Shown here piece after piece: positions 1 through 9,997 of a stretch of 19,376 nucleotides of DNA (position 1 is the first letter of the stretch; each line of letters opens with the position of its first letter). The stretch is from Evernia prunastri. Taxonomy: Eukaryota > Ascomycota > Lecanoromycetes > Lecanorales > Parmeliaceae. The stretch lies in NCBI GenBank assembly GCA_003184365.1, contig NKYR01000243.1, positions 205 to 19,580 on the forward strand, given 5' to 3'. The position numbers and the translations under genes were made by a program. Under the pieces are notes generated by a model. It worked only from the letters and a program-made list of their open reading frames with translations. It made no database searches and was not told the origin of the DNA.

Positions 1-1414
1 TGATCGCGTTGTTCTCCAATAAGGGGTATAGAGTCTTCTTGATCTCTGCATAATCCTTGTCAAGATATTTGATGAGAACTGTCAGGTGCTTAGCCTTGGT
101 AGTAGCCGAGAACTTCTTCTTGTTTTTCTTTTGCTTCTTGGTTTCCGTCTTGCTTTTCTTTTTGAGCTTCTTCATGTGAGTACGAATCTCTTCAAGGTGG
201 AGAAAGATCATGTTAGGATCAATCACAAGCGTCTCTTCAGCGAAAGAAACACACTTGACTTCGTTCATGACATCTTTCAAAGCCTCTTTGAGTGCTTTAC
301 TCTTGATGTCGAGGACTGTGTTGATATACTTGTTCTCCCAATCAAAGATACGACGGACTTGGAAAGCATACTGATCATACTCGCCAAGGTCGGGGTCCTC
401 CGCTGTGACTCTGAAAACGTAATTGTGTCGATTACTGTCCCATATTCGATCGACGCGGACGAAGTCAACTTTGAAGCCCCTATCATCTGTCAGTACAGAA
501 GACAGGGTCGATATTCAAAGGCCAAGAAGCAAGAAGCGGTATATAGTAATGCTCATCCACGGGTGTGTCTTCCTCGATGATCGGCGAAAAATTCTCCACA
601 TTCTTGATGCGAACACCCTGTTCGTGACTGACTTTGCGAGGGACCGAAGCTGCAATTCACTTTTCTGGAACTCGACGCTGGGTGGATTGCGAAAGGCTGA
701 CCTTTGCCCCGGCTTTCCCTTCGCCTTGGCACTTTTCTTCCCTAATTCGCCACTAATGCTTACAGCCTCTCCGCTGCTCCATCTTCCCACACGTCCCCGC
801 CCTGTTCTTTTGAGATTCAGAGCTTGTAGCGGAGCCAATTGTTGTCTGTTAAAGGCAGCATCTCCGTCATCGTCTTCGTCATCATCTTCTTTTTCCACCT
901 CCTTGCTCTTCTTTGCCCGTTTCTTTTTCTTCTTCGGCAGCTTTTTCTTTTTGCTCTTCTTCTTTTCCTCCTCCTCCGAGCTTGTCTCATCATCTGAGTC
1001 AGAATCCGTGTCCTCTGCTTTGGCTTTAGCCTTGGCCTTCTTCTTGGCTTTCTGCTTCTTCGTCTTTTTCGCCTTGCTCCTTCGTTTCTTCTTGGCCGCC
1101 TCATCCTCCTCCTCTGATGAATCCAACGAATCATCTGAATCACTAGAGCTGGAGCCATCGGAAGTTGAATCATCGCTATCGCTGCTGCTGTCGGCCTCTA
1201 CGGTCTTTAAAGGCTTCTTGGTCTTCTTCTTGGAATCCTTAGCATGCTTCTTGCAAGTAGACCTCTCGACTTTGAGATTTGTAGAAGTCACTTCTTTCGA
1301 TGTAGATAAGCCTTCAGGCTTAAGTGGGCTTGCGTCTTCCTTTGCCTTTGAGTCGTCAGGCTGCGGGGCTTTGCCTTCTTGCTTGAAAGTGATGCTCTCT
1401 GTTGTTTCCTCCAT
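1..1414 (-). CDS. AAA+ ATPase with DUF7025-type N-terminal region, 3' part outside window, two frame changes
   Basis: Start ATG is at 1414 (minus) and the gene runs off the left edge, so the AAA core (Walker A/B) is not seen. Roughly residues 50-190 are low complexity: Ser/Asp/Glu blocks alternating with Lys runs, which suggests a disordered, CK2-type and nuclear-targeting-like linker. From about 487 down to 1 the frame is continuous and matches the fungal DUF7025 region that precedes AAA domains: VDFVRVDRIWDSNRHNYVF, then QVRRIFDWENKY, DIKSK, DPNMIFLHLEEIR, a Lys-rich stretch, and LIKYLDKDYAEIKKTLYPLL at the edge. The middle part (about 656-489), with GVRIKNVENFSPIIEEDTP and HYYIPLLASWPLNIDPVF, lies in another frame. 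The first frame change (702-618) could be an intron. The second (503-488) leaves no room for one and looks like a one-base indel. Family assignment is by recalled similarity; this could be a live gene with a sequence error or a decaying copy. Confidence 0.82.
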
Positions 1415-1851
1415 CCTTGTAGCGTCGATGTCCTCAATACTTTGGTGGTTGGGACTTGAGGATTTGGTTGGGGTTTCAGCGGGTGTGAAGTCTGAGGTGG
1501 TAGGACTGACAGAGGTGTCTGTGGAATGCTTTCAGGAAGATAGTGTTACAGGATGTTTGGTTGCGTTTTCTAGCTTATGGATCATTAGGTCTGAGTCATA
1601 AGCCAGGCAAGTATTAAGGTTGGCGTCAGGCTATGTGTACGATTGTATCTGAATCGTAGCAGAAGGATCATTTGTGAAAGGGTGGGGGTGGTTGTGTTTT
1701 GAAGTTGCTTGCAGAAGCGGAGATGAACATCTGGGCGACGCAACGGGGCAGATGTCTTTTGATTCAGCAAGGTTCAAGGCAAACCCGAAGTTGACTAGAA
1801 AGAGTGGATGAGCTGAAGTCGCTGCCACCGATTTCAAATCAACATAACTTC
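1415..1851. other. Intergenic, no gene recognised
   Basis: This is the upstream side of the DUF7025 ATPase gene. Short open frames occur on both strands but none shows a recognisable motif or convincing splice structure. It probably contains the ATPase promoter; I see no clear TATA or CCAAT signal that I would defend. Confidence 0.5.
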
Positions 1852-2111
1852 GCTTTTGCCGTAACAGAACAAGCGAGTTGCAGCAAAGTTTTTGCCCTTA
1901 GTTACTTTTAGAGGGAAATCAACATGATATCGAAAGCCACTCAATTCTTGTAGATGCTTCACAACTTTGCTTTTATCGTAACAAAACAAGCGAGTTGCAG
2001 CAAAGTTCTTACCCTAAGTTACTTTTGGAGAGAAATCAACGCTTTTGCCGTAACAGAACAAGCGAGTTGCAGACAAGTTCTTGCTCTAAGTTACTTTTGG
2101 AGGGAGATCCA
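1852..2111. repeat. Three copies of a ~71-bp direct repeat
   Basis: Copies start at 1852, 1969 and 2041. Each opens with gcttttrycgtaacaraaca, followed by agcgagttgcag, then caaagtt or acaagtt, and ends with agttacttttrgagrgaratc. Copies 2 and 3 abut (period 72). Copy 1 is separated from copy 2 by ~46 bp of unrelated sequence. The bases just before copies 1 and 2 (aacttcgctt / aactttgctt) are also alike, so the unit may be slightly longer than 71 bp. No open frame is shared by the copies. They lie just downstream of the truncated P-loop gene and about 0.44 kb upstream of the DUF7025 ATPase start. Confidence 0.9.
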
Positions 2112-2137
2112 TGATGAAAAGAAGGAAGACTAAGAGA

Positions 2138-2554
2138 CTATCCACTGTAGTAGTATCGGCAAAGAGGCTGGTGGTGGAGGGGCGGAGAACACAGCCTCAG
2201 ATTCTTAGCCTCATTCTCAGCCAGACAAAGTGAAGTGGTGAATATTGAAAGAATCCTCACATTTCCGCGCGTCTGGACCATTTTCTCTTGGTCACGCCGT
2301 AACAACTCTCGAGGAACAACAGTAGCAATCATCTCGGAGCCTTCGTAGAAGGCAAAATGCATCTGTCCGAGTTCCTGCTTCAGCTGGTTTAGCAGAAACG
2401 TTTTGCCAGAGCCTGGAATTCCGTATAAGCCGACAACTACTGCTTTGTGATCGGAAGCAGACCGAATTTCAGGGGTTGTAAACTGGTTTGGCTGAAGATC
2501 CGCCATCGAGCTCGGTATGTTGCTTGATGCTTTCTCGCAGTTGGTAGACGTCAT
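2138..2554 (-). pseudogene. Truncated P-loop NTPase/kinase-like protein (N-terminal fragment)
   Basis: The 138-codon frame starts at ATG 2554. Residues ~39-55 carry a Walker A motif, GLYGIPGSGKTFLL, followed by NQLKQELG, FAFYEGSEMIA and VVP. This resembles the AAA_33/kinase-like P-loop domain at the N-terminus of large fungal proteins that continue into HAD-phosphatase and phosphoribosyltransferase-like domains (family knowledge, recalled). Here conservation stops after about residue 85. The tail to the stop has no family character, and the sequence beyond (2137 down to 1852) is the repeat array. A GTGAGG splice donor near 2257 could start an intron, but no downstream exon with family motifs is visible. 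The best reading is a 5' gene remnant of no more than ~0.4 kb, probably non-functional. Confidence 0.6.
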
Positions 2555-4184
2555 ACTAACTCCTAGGTCTTCTAGAAAGGGTTGGTTAGGACACGTTGCA
2601 GAATCCTGCAGCAGCAGCCCACTTTTCTACATGCATGCACGCAGCCTCTCTGGTGAAGTCCGGTAGAATTCAGGGTGTGGGAGCGGCAAAGAGCAGAGCA
2701 TTGAGCAATAACCGGACGAATGTTCCTTACACAAGGCCGAGAGATTTGCGTCAAGCCATTGGCTGTAACTTTAGTATCCTCCCGATTGCGTTTCTACGGC
2801 TAGGTCTGATCATCGCCGGAAGCACGTTTCTACGGGAGAAGAGGCCATACTTGTCGCAGTTTGCTCTAAATTCCACCGGGTCAATCTAGTGACGTGAAGC
2901 AACTTCTTCAAGCTTCTGGTCTTTGCTGGGATTCACTACTTCGCGTACTGAGTCGTAATGAGGAGCGTTGCAAATGAAAGCGGCTGTTCGGTAAAATTTC
3001 CAGCGTAAAGTGAACTTTGCGAGCATATACGCGTATACGAGGACATGGCGAGAGGTAATAAATGGGGGCAATTTCCGAACTGAAAACCCATCGTACTGAG
3101 CTCGACTGCTGAAAAAGAAGACATCTGATGTCTCGCTGAGCTTCTGCCAGCGTGTCTTTGCGATCCGGCGTTCCCGTAGTTCCTCTCGAAGTCGATCTTG
3201 GTATCAGAATGGCGGTGATTACCGCGATAGACTTAACATTCTATGCCATCGTCTCAGCAGCGCGTCACCTATTGGACGCATTATGTAATAGGGGATGCTG
3301 AGGAATCGTACTTCTTTGCGTACTTTGACGCAAGATGAACAGAGGAAAAGGGGGGGGGGAGCACAAAGGTGGCGAAGGTGTCGGGGGAGAGAAGTGGGGG
3401 TAATGTATAGTTTAGAAGCCCCTACTGTATCATTTCTAGGACCTAAGTTCACAATGCCGATACTTGCTTTCTTGACAGGAGTATTCTCGGAGTAAGCTGG
3501 TCATCGTGGGGGAAGAAGCAGGAGTAAGATGGCAGAAGCAGATCGATGGGAAAAGAAATGGGCATGCGTTTGACCTCGAAAAAAAGGATCCTATTTTGAC
3601 CATCAGTCACATGACATCTCGATTATATAAATAGGAATGTTTCAAGTTTATGACAGCGATTTCCTGGATAAGGCTTAGAGTGTTTTACGGGCAGTGGCGG
3701 TAGTTTGCTTATAAATAGGGCATTTTTACCCAACGAGCCAATGGAATCGCATTAAGGATGTTCTTTACGCGCGTATGTTTTCTCCAACCCCGGACAATAT
3801 GACTAAAGAAACCACAGAGTAACATCTAACGCGGCTGAGGTATAGATTATTATCATCGTCGATGCGGATATCCGGCACAGGCTACGTCCGACGCTATCGA
3901 GAGATCGCTCCGAGGTCTAGACCCGCAGAAGACACCATTCTATGTAAGGAGCACAATTTTCGGCCTCAGATAAAATACAAATGTCTTCTACGACTCATCA
4001 TATGATATTATTTGCAAGATCATTGCTAATCATAACCGCATTAATCTATAGAGCCCATCAGATCTATAAGCAAGTCTGAGAGACAAAAAAGATATTGCAT
4101 TACATCTATCTAATGACGAGTCCGTATCTATAAAGTCTTCAACAAGAATTGCAAAGACATTGCGTTATCGGCTTCAACTTAGAC
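2555..4184. other. Gene-poor stretch, AT-rich in its second half
   Basis: About 1.6 kb with no gene I can support. Open frames are under 100 codons, overlap on both strands and show no motifs. There is a ten-G run at 3350-3359. From ~3580 to 4184 the sequence is visibly AT-rich, with two tataaatagg-like words near 3625 and 3711. I recognise no tRNA, rRNA or transposase remnant. Confidence 0.5.
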
Positions 4185-4590
4185 GATCGACAATATACGA
4201 CGATACTAACAGAGAGCCAGAATTGTAGGGGAGTGTCAAAATTGACAGGTGCGCTAGGATTGAAAGGGATTTAAGTCAGAAGAACGGTCGAAGGCGGGGA
4301 TGCAGGTGCTAAGCCTCATTCACAGTCTCTATAGCACTATTAATGCACGAAATCAGATTAGGAACAAGGCTACGCTAGAATCTAGAGGTTCCGGAGCAGT
4401 TTTATTTCTGGATCACGCTCTATCAAGGGTTTTCACAATACTATCAATTGATAAATCTAGTAAACGAGATAAATCGATCATCGCTGACTCAAGCTCAGAA
4501 AGCGTCGTAACTTTTTATCGAGAGTCGATGAGAAGATTTCACGTCAATCCGACGACGTACGACCATGAAGCTGTGACTTCAAACGTTGAC
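4185..4590 (+). repeat. Inverted repeat, left copy (LTR- or TIR-like, RIP-like decay)
   Basis: Read on the plus strand, this matches the reverse complement of 5252-5703. Shared landmarks in order are gatcgrcartatacg, gatactarcag, gagccagaattg, ggcggggatgcag, aatgcacgraatcagattag, tctagaggttccggagcag, tctggatcac, ctatcaagggtt, tcagaaagcgtcgta and cgacgacgyacgacc. In the ~90 bases from 4311, 12 of 15 mismatches have A or T here against G or C in the other copy, and only one is a transversion, a pattern like repeat-induced point mutation of this copy. Two tracts present in the right copy are missing here, around 4403 and 4445. Confidence 0.85.
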
Positions 4591-5251
4591 GAAGAGAAGA
4601 GTGCTGCTGGCACCTGCAGCATGGTTTGGGTTGCTGGGTAGATCTCTGCTGAATATAGCGCCTGCAGTGACGTGTGCCTACCGGAAGCGCCCTAAGCTAA
4701 AAGACGAGGCGACACAACACATCTAGCATGCATCCTGCAGAGCTGCAGCATTATCCTACCCCACCATCTTATTTTCCTGGATGCGACGTGTCGTTCTCTT
4801 TTACCTACGACCCGCTTCTTGGTGTCAGAATGGGGAGTAGCTCACTTTGTGCTACCACGCCTTTGCATTGAAGCCTGTATTTCTACGGCATGGGCTCAGC
4901 AGCAACCCAAAAATTTGGAATGTCGATCCTGTCAATGCAGCTGTACCAAGGGTCAACTGCCGTTTCCAGCCCTCTCTGCAAGCCATGGGAAACAGAGGTA
5001 AATCCCTACCAATCAATCCACATGATAACGCTGCGCTTCGTCACAGGCCTAATCCCCCTTGACTACCTAGCTGCGTCTCATTGCCGGTGCGACAACTTTG
5101 GTTATCACCTTTCTGGTCCTCCTACCTGCTTTCGTCCTCCTTCAACTCTACCTCTGTCAAGTCTACCTTAGAAAATTCGGAATGGTGTTGAAACCATTCC
5201 AGACAGATGCCCTAAACGGGTTGTGTTCCGGGGATCAACTGGATTTGCTGG
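4591..5251. other. Interior between the inverted repeats, no recognised gene
   Basis: The ~660 bp enclosed by the two inverted copies contains three overlapping plus-strand frames (4819-5171) of 60-93 codons that lack any motif I recognise. No transposase DDE/DDD or reverse-transcriptase motif is visible. If the flanking copies are TIRs, this would be the core of a non-autonomous element of ~1.5 kb in all. I found no target-site duplication immediately outside 4185 and 5703. Confidence 0.4.
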
Positions 5252-5703
5252 ACCGTTAACGTCCGGATTTACTGTTCCACGGTCGTGCGTCGTCGAATTG
5301 AGCTGAGATTGTCTCACCGGCTCCCGGCAAAGGGTACGACGCTTTCTGAGTTCGAGTAAGCGATAATCGATATATTTCGTCTACTATATTTATCAACTGA
5401 CAGCATTGTGGAAAGTAGTGCTGGGGAAAGCAATACTGTATCAACCCTTGATAGAGTGTGATCCAGAAATGAAGTGGGAGTTATCCAAAACTGGAGAGCG
5501 GATGGTGCTGCTCCGGAACCTCTAGACTCTGGCGCAGACTTATTCCTAATCTGATTCCGTGCATTAGTAACGCTGTAGGGACTGTGAGCGGGGCTTAGCG
5601 TCTGCATCCCCGCCATCGGCCGTGCTTCTGGGTTAAAGCCCCTCCAATCGTGGCGCACCTGCCAATTCTGGCTCCCTGCTAGTATCACCGTATACTGCCG
5701 ATC
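5252..5703 (-). repeat. Inverted repeat, right copy (LTR- or TIR-like, less mutated)
   Basis: Minus-strand partner of 4185-4590, less AT-shifted and slightly longer. It has extra tracts near 5470-5505 and 5405-5435 relative to the left copy. The 124-codon minus-strand open frame inside it (5314-5688) is matched only in patches by the left copy and has no protein character, so I treat it as a chance frame in a repeat. A start at tgatactagc with an internal ataaatatag box would fit a solo LTR. Inverted orientation of the pair would equally fit terminal inverted repeats. Confidence 0.85.
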
Positions 5704-5928
5704 ATTAGGGACGGTGTGTGGGTGTAGCTGTGTTTTGGTGGAAGGCTCGTCATGAGGTAGATATGATGTAATATCTTTTTCGTCCGTTAGACTTGCTTAA
5801 AGATCTGATTGGGCTCTATAGATCAATGCGGCTATGATTAGCAATGGTTCTGTAAATGACATCACACAGTGAATCGTAGAAGCATCATGTCTTTCATCTG
5901 AGGCTGAAAACAGTGCTCCTTAAACAGA

Positions 5929-8328
5929 ATGGTGCCTGCTACGGACCCAAGCCCCGGAACGATCTCCCAGAGGCGCCAGGCGTGGCCTGTGCCGGATATC
6001 CGCGTTGACGATGATAATGATCTATACTTCGGCCGCGTCAAGATGTTACCCTATAGTCTCCTCAGTCATGTCATTCAGTACTTGTCTGCAGCGCTGGGTT
6101 CAAGCGCAATATCAGATCCTTGGTGTTGACCATCAAGGACATTTCATCGGAAAGAACCGTTTTAAAGACCGTCTGATCGATGCATACAACGCCAGTAATG
6201 GCGGAAAGGTCCCAAATCTGGAGATCCGACAGTTGGTGAATCGGTATGGTCTTTGTCTCTCTTCTCAACCGCAGCGTCCTCATCCATATTAGTCAAGCGT
6301 ATGACCCGGAGCAACGGAGTCTTGAGAACACTCGACATCCCCATTCTGCTCGTTCGGCGACCATTACTGGACTCTCAGACTCGGGCCTCGGGAACGACAT
6401 TTCGATTCTCAATCAAGATCATGTGGGAAAGCACTTTCCAACCGGCTGCCCATACTCTGATTGGATTGACAGACTGACAATAACGTGTCGCAGGTGATCA
6501 TTGATGAGCCTTCAAGTACTGATATGAGCCATCCAAATAAAGATGGCCTTGCCCCATCGCAGTCTCCTGAGGCGTTAAAACCCAACAAGCTGTAAAATGA
6601 CCTCTCCACTGTGAGAACCAAAAGACTCGTGCGAGCTGACATTGAAGGAGTGATACCACTGTCCAAGGTCCCGATAGAGTGTTTGAAGTCCAAGCATCTC
6701 TTCACCCTAAACTTCAAGGTAGTCTTCCCTCCGCTAATTACAATGATGGTAATGACTGACGGACGACAGAACTCAAAGAGTTCACTAAAACTTCGATCAG
6801 GCAGAATGGAGACGAGAAGCGCCGACTGCCTACCCTTGAAGATCAGAAAACCCTTTTACAATCCAACGATGACAATGGTCATTTTGAAGAAGAGTCACTC
6901 AAGGATAACATCGAAGATGCTATCATCTTCTCTGCGAATGTCCTAGAAACTTTCGGTCTAAGCCTTCTTCCGCAATACGGCCTGCTGGGGACAAGTTGCC
7001 TCGCCGGACGATCATCTTCGTGGCCAGCCTCGGAGAAGGATAGGAGATTTTTTCACAATACAAATGTACCTTTTTCGGTATTTATATGTGGCGTACAGGG
7101 AAGCGGAAAATCGCACACCCTATCCTGCCTTCTCGGTGAGATCGTTATCACTCGTTCTTTCTGCTCCGCTGATTGGGCGTCCTAGAGAACTGTCTCCTCC
7201 CGACCCCAATGCTTGGAAATCTTCAACGCAAACTTTCGGCGCTGGTCCTTCACTTCGGTCAATACGACTCTCGCCTGAGCTTTAAACCTTGCGAAGTGGC
7301 CTTCCTCGCATGCCCAAGCCAACGCTTTCCCAACATTCCGTGTGTTGCACCCGTCAACATACTGGTGGCACCCTCCAATTATAATAATCTTGAGTCCTCA
7401 TATGCGCAGATTCCCGGCGTCAACGTTCAGCCCTTCAGATTGAGGCCCGGCGACTTAAACGTGAGCTCCATCCTGACCCTGATGTCGGTAGATCAATCCC
7501 AGTCTGTACCTCTATACATCGGTCAGATCACAAAAATCCTGCGCGAGATGGCTTCTACCTCACCGGACGGCTTTGATTATAGCGAATTCAAACGACGCCT
7601 CCAAAAGTCCCACCTCACGAAAGCACAACAAGGACCACTGCAGCAGCGACTGGAGCTTCTGGAATCGTTTCTCATTCCCGATGACTCGGCTCCGAGCTGG
7701 ACCTTTGAAAGCGGCGGTGCCACCGTCATCGATCTATCGTGTCCTTTTGTGGATGCTAACATGGCTTGTGTGTTGTTTGATATCGGCATACGACTGTATC
7801 TGGAGTCAGGGTTGACCACCGGCAAAGTCATTGCGGTTGATGAAGCACACAAGGTACGTCTGGCGCACAGTCTCATTCAGCGCAGCAAGTCTTTTCGAAC
7901 ACCAGCATGACGGAGAATAGTACATGACGCACACACCCGCTTCCAAGGCGCTGACCGAGTCACTCCTTTCCATAATTCGTCAACAGCGACATTTTGGAGC
8001 GCGGGTGATCATCTCAAGCCAAGAACCTACAATATCTCCACGACTCATGAATCTGTGTTCCATGACAATGGTCCACCGCTTCACCAGCCCCGAATGGTTC
8101 GGTGTCCTTCGTCGACACATCTCAACGGGAGAGGAGCAAAAGAACCCTGATGAACTCTTCCGGCGGATCTTGAATCTTCGAGTGGGCGAAGCGGTATTGT
8201 TCGCCCCGTCTGCTCTCCTCCACTGCGCGGATGGGAGAAGACCGGAGAGGTTGGGCTCGGATCTTCTACAGATGAAATTGAGAAAGAGGGTAACGTGGGA
8301 TGGCGGAAAATCAGTTGTCTGCGTATGA
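5929..8328 (+). CDS. HerA/FtsK-superfamily-like P-loop ATPase, 8 exons, 666 aa
   Basis: Spliced exons 5929-6036, 6092-6243, 6293-6422, 6494-6591, 6648-6718, 6770-7135, 7186-7853 and 7921-8328 total 2001 nt with no stop. The seven introns are 49-71 nt, GT-AG, and phase-consistent. Residues ~1-240 are hydrophilic and unrecognised. The ATPase part has Walker A GVQGSGKSHT (294-303, Lys300), Walker B VIAVDEAHK (Asp527, Glu528), and IISSQEP (561-567), where Gln565 sits where HerA-like ATPases place a polar sensor before the conserved SPRLMNLCSMTMVHRF. The VIDLSCPF motif precedes Walker B. The C-terminal half (MTHTPASKALTESLL, FRRILNLRVGEAVLFAPSA) recalls fungal proteins annotated only as P-loop hydrolases. 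Substrate is unknown; DNA/RNA translocation would be inferred from the superfamily. The first exon and its start (first ATG of the open frame) are the least certain, and the 225 bp upstream show no clear promoter element. A broken near-identical copy lies at 11236-11929. Confidence 0.85.
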
Positions 8329-8401
8329 TGGAGATGGCTCATATTTCGTATTGCAAGTCGGATGAGGTCAACCATCTACAGGCACGAAGGAGCGCTGTTG
8401 T

Positions 8402-8536
8402 GAAATAACCTTTCTCGCAGTTCTCTACTTGCATCGCTTGGTTACCACTAAAATGTGCTAGGCCAGTCTGCTCTTTTGAATCTAAAACAAATCTAGCTCG
8501 GAGACTCGAGAGTTGGCGGAGCAGCCGGTGGAACAC
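8402..8536 (-). pseudogene. 5' fragment of a collagen-like membrane protein gene (truncated copy)
   Basis: Read on the minus strand, this frame (FHRLLRQLSSLRARF, HFSGN, MQVENCEKGY) matches the 5' part of the collagen-like gene at 12696-12850, with mostly conservative changes and a 12-nt in-frame deletion. It loses similarity after ENCEKGYF, so the ectodomain, membrane segment and Gly-X-Y region are all missing. The breakpoint is near 8402. This is a duplicated 5' end left in inverted orientation, not a working gene. Confidence 0.7.
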
Positions 8537-9292
8537 GAACTAAGCCCTTGGGGTAGTGCAGTTTGCTGCTGACCATTTGCCATGCTAAAATCTATAAAGC
8601 CACTCAACAAAGTCTCAGAGGAATTTTTAGATTTTGGGTTAGGAAATTAGACAGTGTAATGAAGGCGGAAATTCCGTCAGGCAGCAATTTTATCTTCCAT
8701 AGTATATTCTATTTTCATGTATCTTGTGAGAAAGCGACGCCAGAGCGAGATAAGATTTATCTCCAAAAGCGGGTCCGAGAGCCCAATCATGTTCATCAAT
8801 GTTTATGAAACCATAAGGTCCTCCAAGCCTCTCGCTGTCATTCGTATTCTCGGCTTTGGAAAGGTGGGATCAGTGGGACGGAGTAGGTAGGTTAGATAGG
8901 ATCGAAAGTAGATCAATCATATGCGAACACATCATTGATTCCTGTATCGAGGCGCTTTCTCGCCCGATCAAGGTCGTGTGGCGGACAGCCTCTCGAGCTT
9001 AGCCTTCGACGCACCAGTCATCTGCAAACAGTGGAGACCAATGACACCTTAGAAAATCTCCTTCAGGTTATGCCGCAATGGCAAGGTAGAATTTCCGGGA
9101 CGCCAGTTACCACAGCTGATGGCGAACAGGAGACTGCTTCTAAACCCATACGGAAAGCTTGGCCACAGGCGTGGGTAGGAATAGGCTACATGCATACGGT
9201 GCTTTCCACAACAAGAGACGCTTTGTGGGAAACGGATAACCATCCCGTCCGTGTGATGGATCGGCTGCGCATTTCTTGCTTCCTCAGAAGCA
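8402..9292 (-). repeat. Large inverted repeat, left arm
   Basis: The reverse complement of this stretch aligns with 9998-10951 on the plus strand. Shared landmarks include gatggatcrgctkcgcat, gtgggtaggaataggctaca, ccgcaatggcaaggtagaat (one mismatch in the partner), atcaatcatatgcgaacaca, cagcaattttatcttcca, cattacactgtctaatttcc, gagtggctttatagattt, gcatggcaaa and gagaactgcgagaaagg. This arm has ~98 bp (about 8969-9066) absent from the partner and lacks a ~49-bp tract present there. It ends only ~75 bp beyond the stop of the ATPase gene, where similarity to the collagen-like gene breaks off abruptly. Confidence 0.88.
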
Positions 9293-9997
9293 CTTGTACA
9301 GCATTATGCAGCGTTGGCCCAAGCTTCCTCGAACAAATCAGAGCTTAGTTAAGCTGTACTTTCTTTCGCATTTCGATACCCGACAAAATTAGTTTATTTG
9401 TCCGTAGTGTCACGAACGGTCAAACTTGCCGGGTTAGCGCTCACTGTGTTTATAGGCTGTGCAAGTTCCTCTCCGCCTCTGGAGCGCTTCATTTTCGATA
9501 TAGGAGCTGCTAGTCTTCCGTGTCGACTTTAACATTCTTCTTCGAAATCAAATCTGCTTGGGTTATGATCGTCTGTTTATGGGATGTTGGCCGGGGAAGG
9601 GATGTAGTGGCCGTGATTGCTACTGGACCACGTTTTACATTTGCGTATCAGCGAATACCTCGTGCTTTGATGCAGGTGGACCGATTTATATGGTGATTCG
9701 GGGCGCGGGTGATAATACCCCACCAAAACCCCCTCCTGCTTAGTACGATACTGTCCACCTGCAGAAGTACTGTATTCTCACCGGCACTATCAGCAGATTA
9801 ACCTGAGGACGCCTGCCAGCCAGTCGCTCGCGTTATGCTTAGGAAGAACGGCAAGCAAGGGTTTCGGGGCTGGACTTGATGCCGACACCTACCGAAGAAA
9901 ATGGACCAACACTCCACTCTTCTCACCAGGTTACCTGATCTCGTGTACATCAGCTCTTTTGGAATATACCCACTACTTTTCATTCCATATTTCTACC
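9293..9997. other. Spacer between the large inverted-repeat arms
   Basis: About 0.7 kb with no recognised gene. One plus-strand frame (9558-9743, 61 codons, ending in a Pro-rich tail) and one minus-strand frame of the same size show no motif. The sequence is not symmetrical, so the inverted repeat is not a perfect palindrome. Confidence 0.4.

Noticed and set aside
423..1601. 392-codon plus-strand frame rich in Ser, Phe and Leu
   Set aside because: It is the antisense shadow of the Lys/Glu/Ser-rich ATPase N-terminus; long open antisense frames are expected opposite such low-complexity coding sequence.
1852..2111. CRISPR-like array
   Set aside because: Only three long imperfect units, two of them with no spacer, in a eukaryotic sequence.
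5314..5688. 124-codon minus-strand frame
   Set aside because: It lies within the right inverted repeat; the partner copy has indels that break the frame and no protein family is suggested.
6593..6595. TAA as evidence that the ATPase gene is a pseudogene
   Set aside because: It falls inside a phase-consistent 56-nt intron; removing it gives a continuous frame to the Walker A exon.
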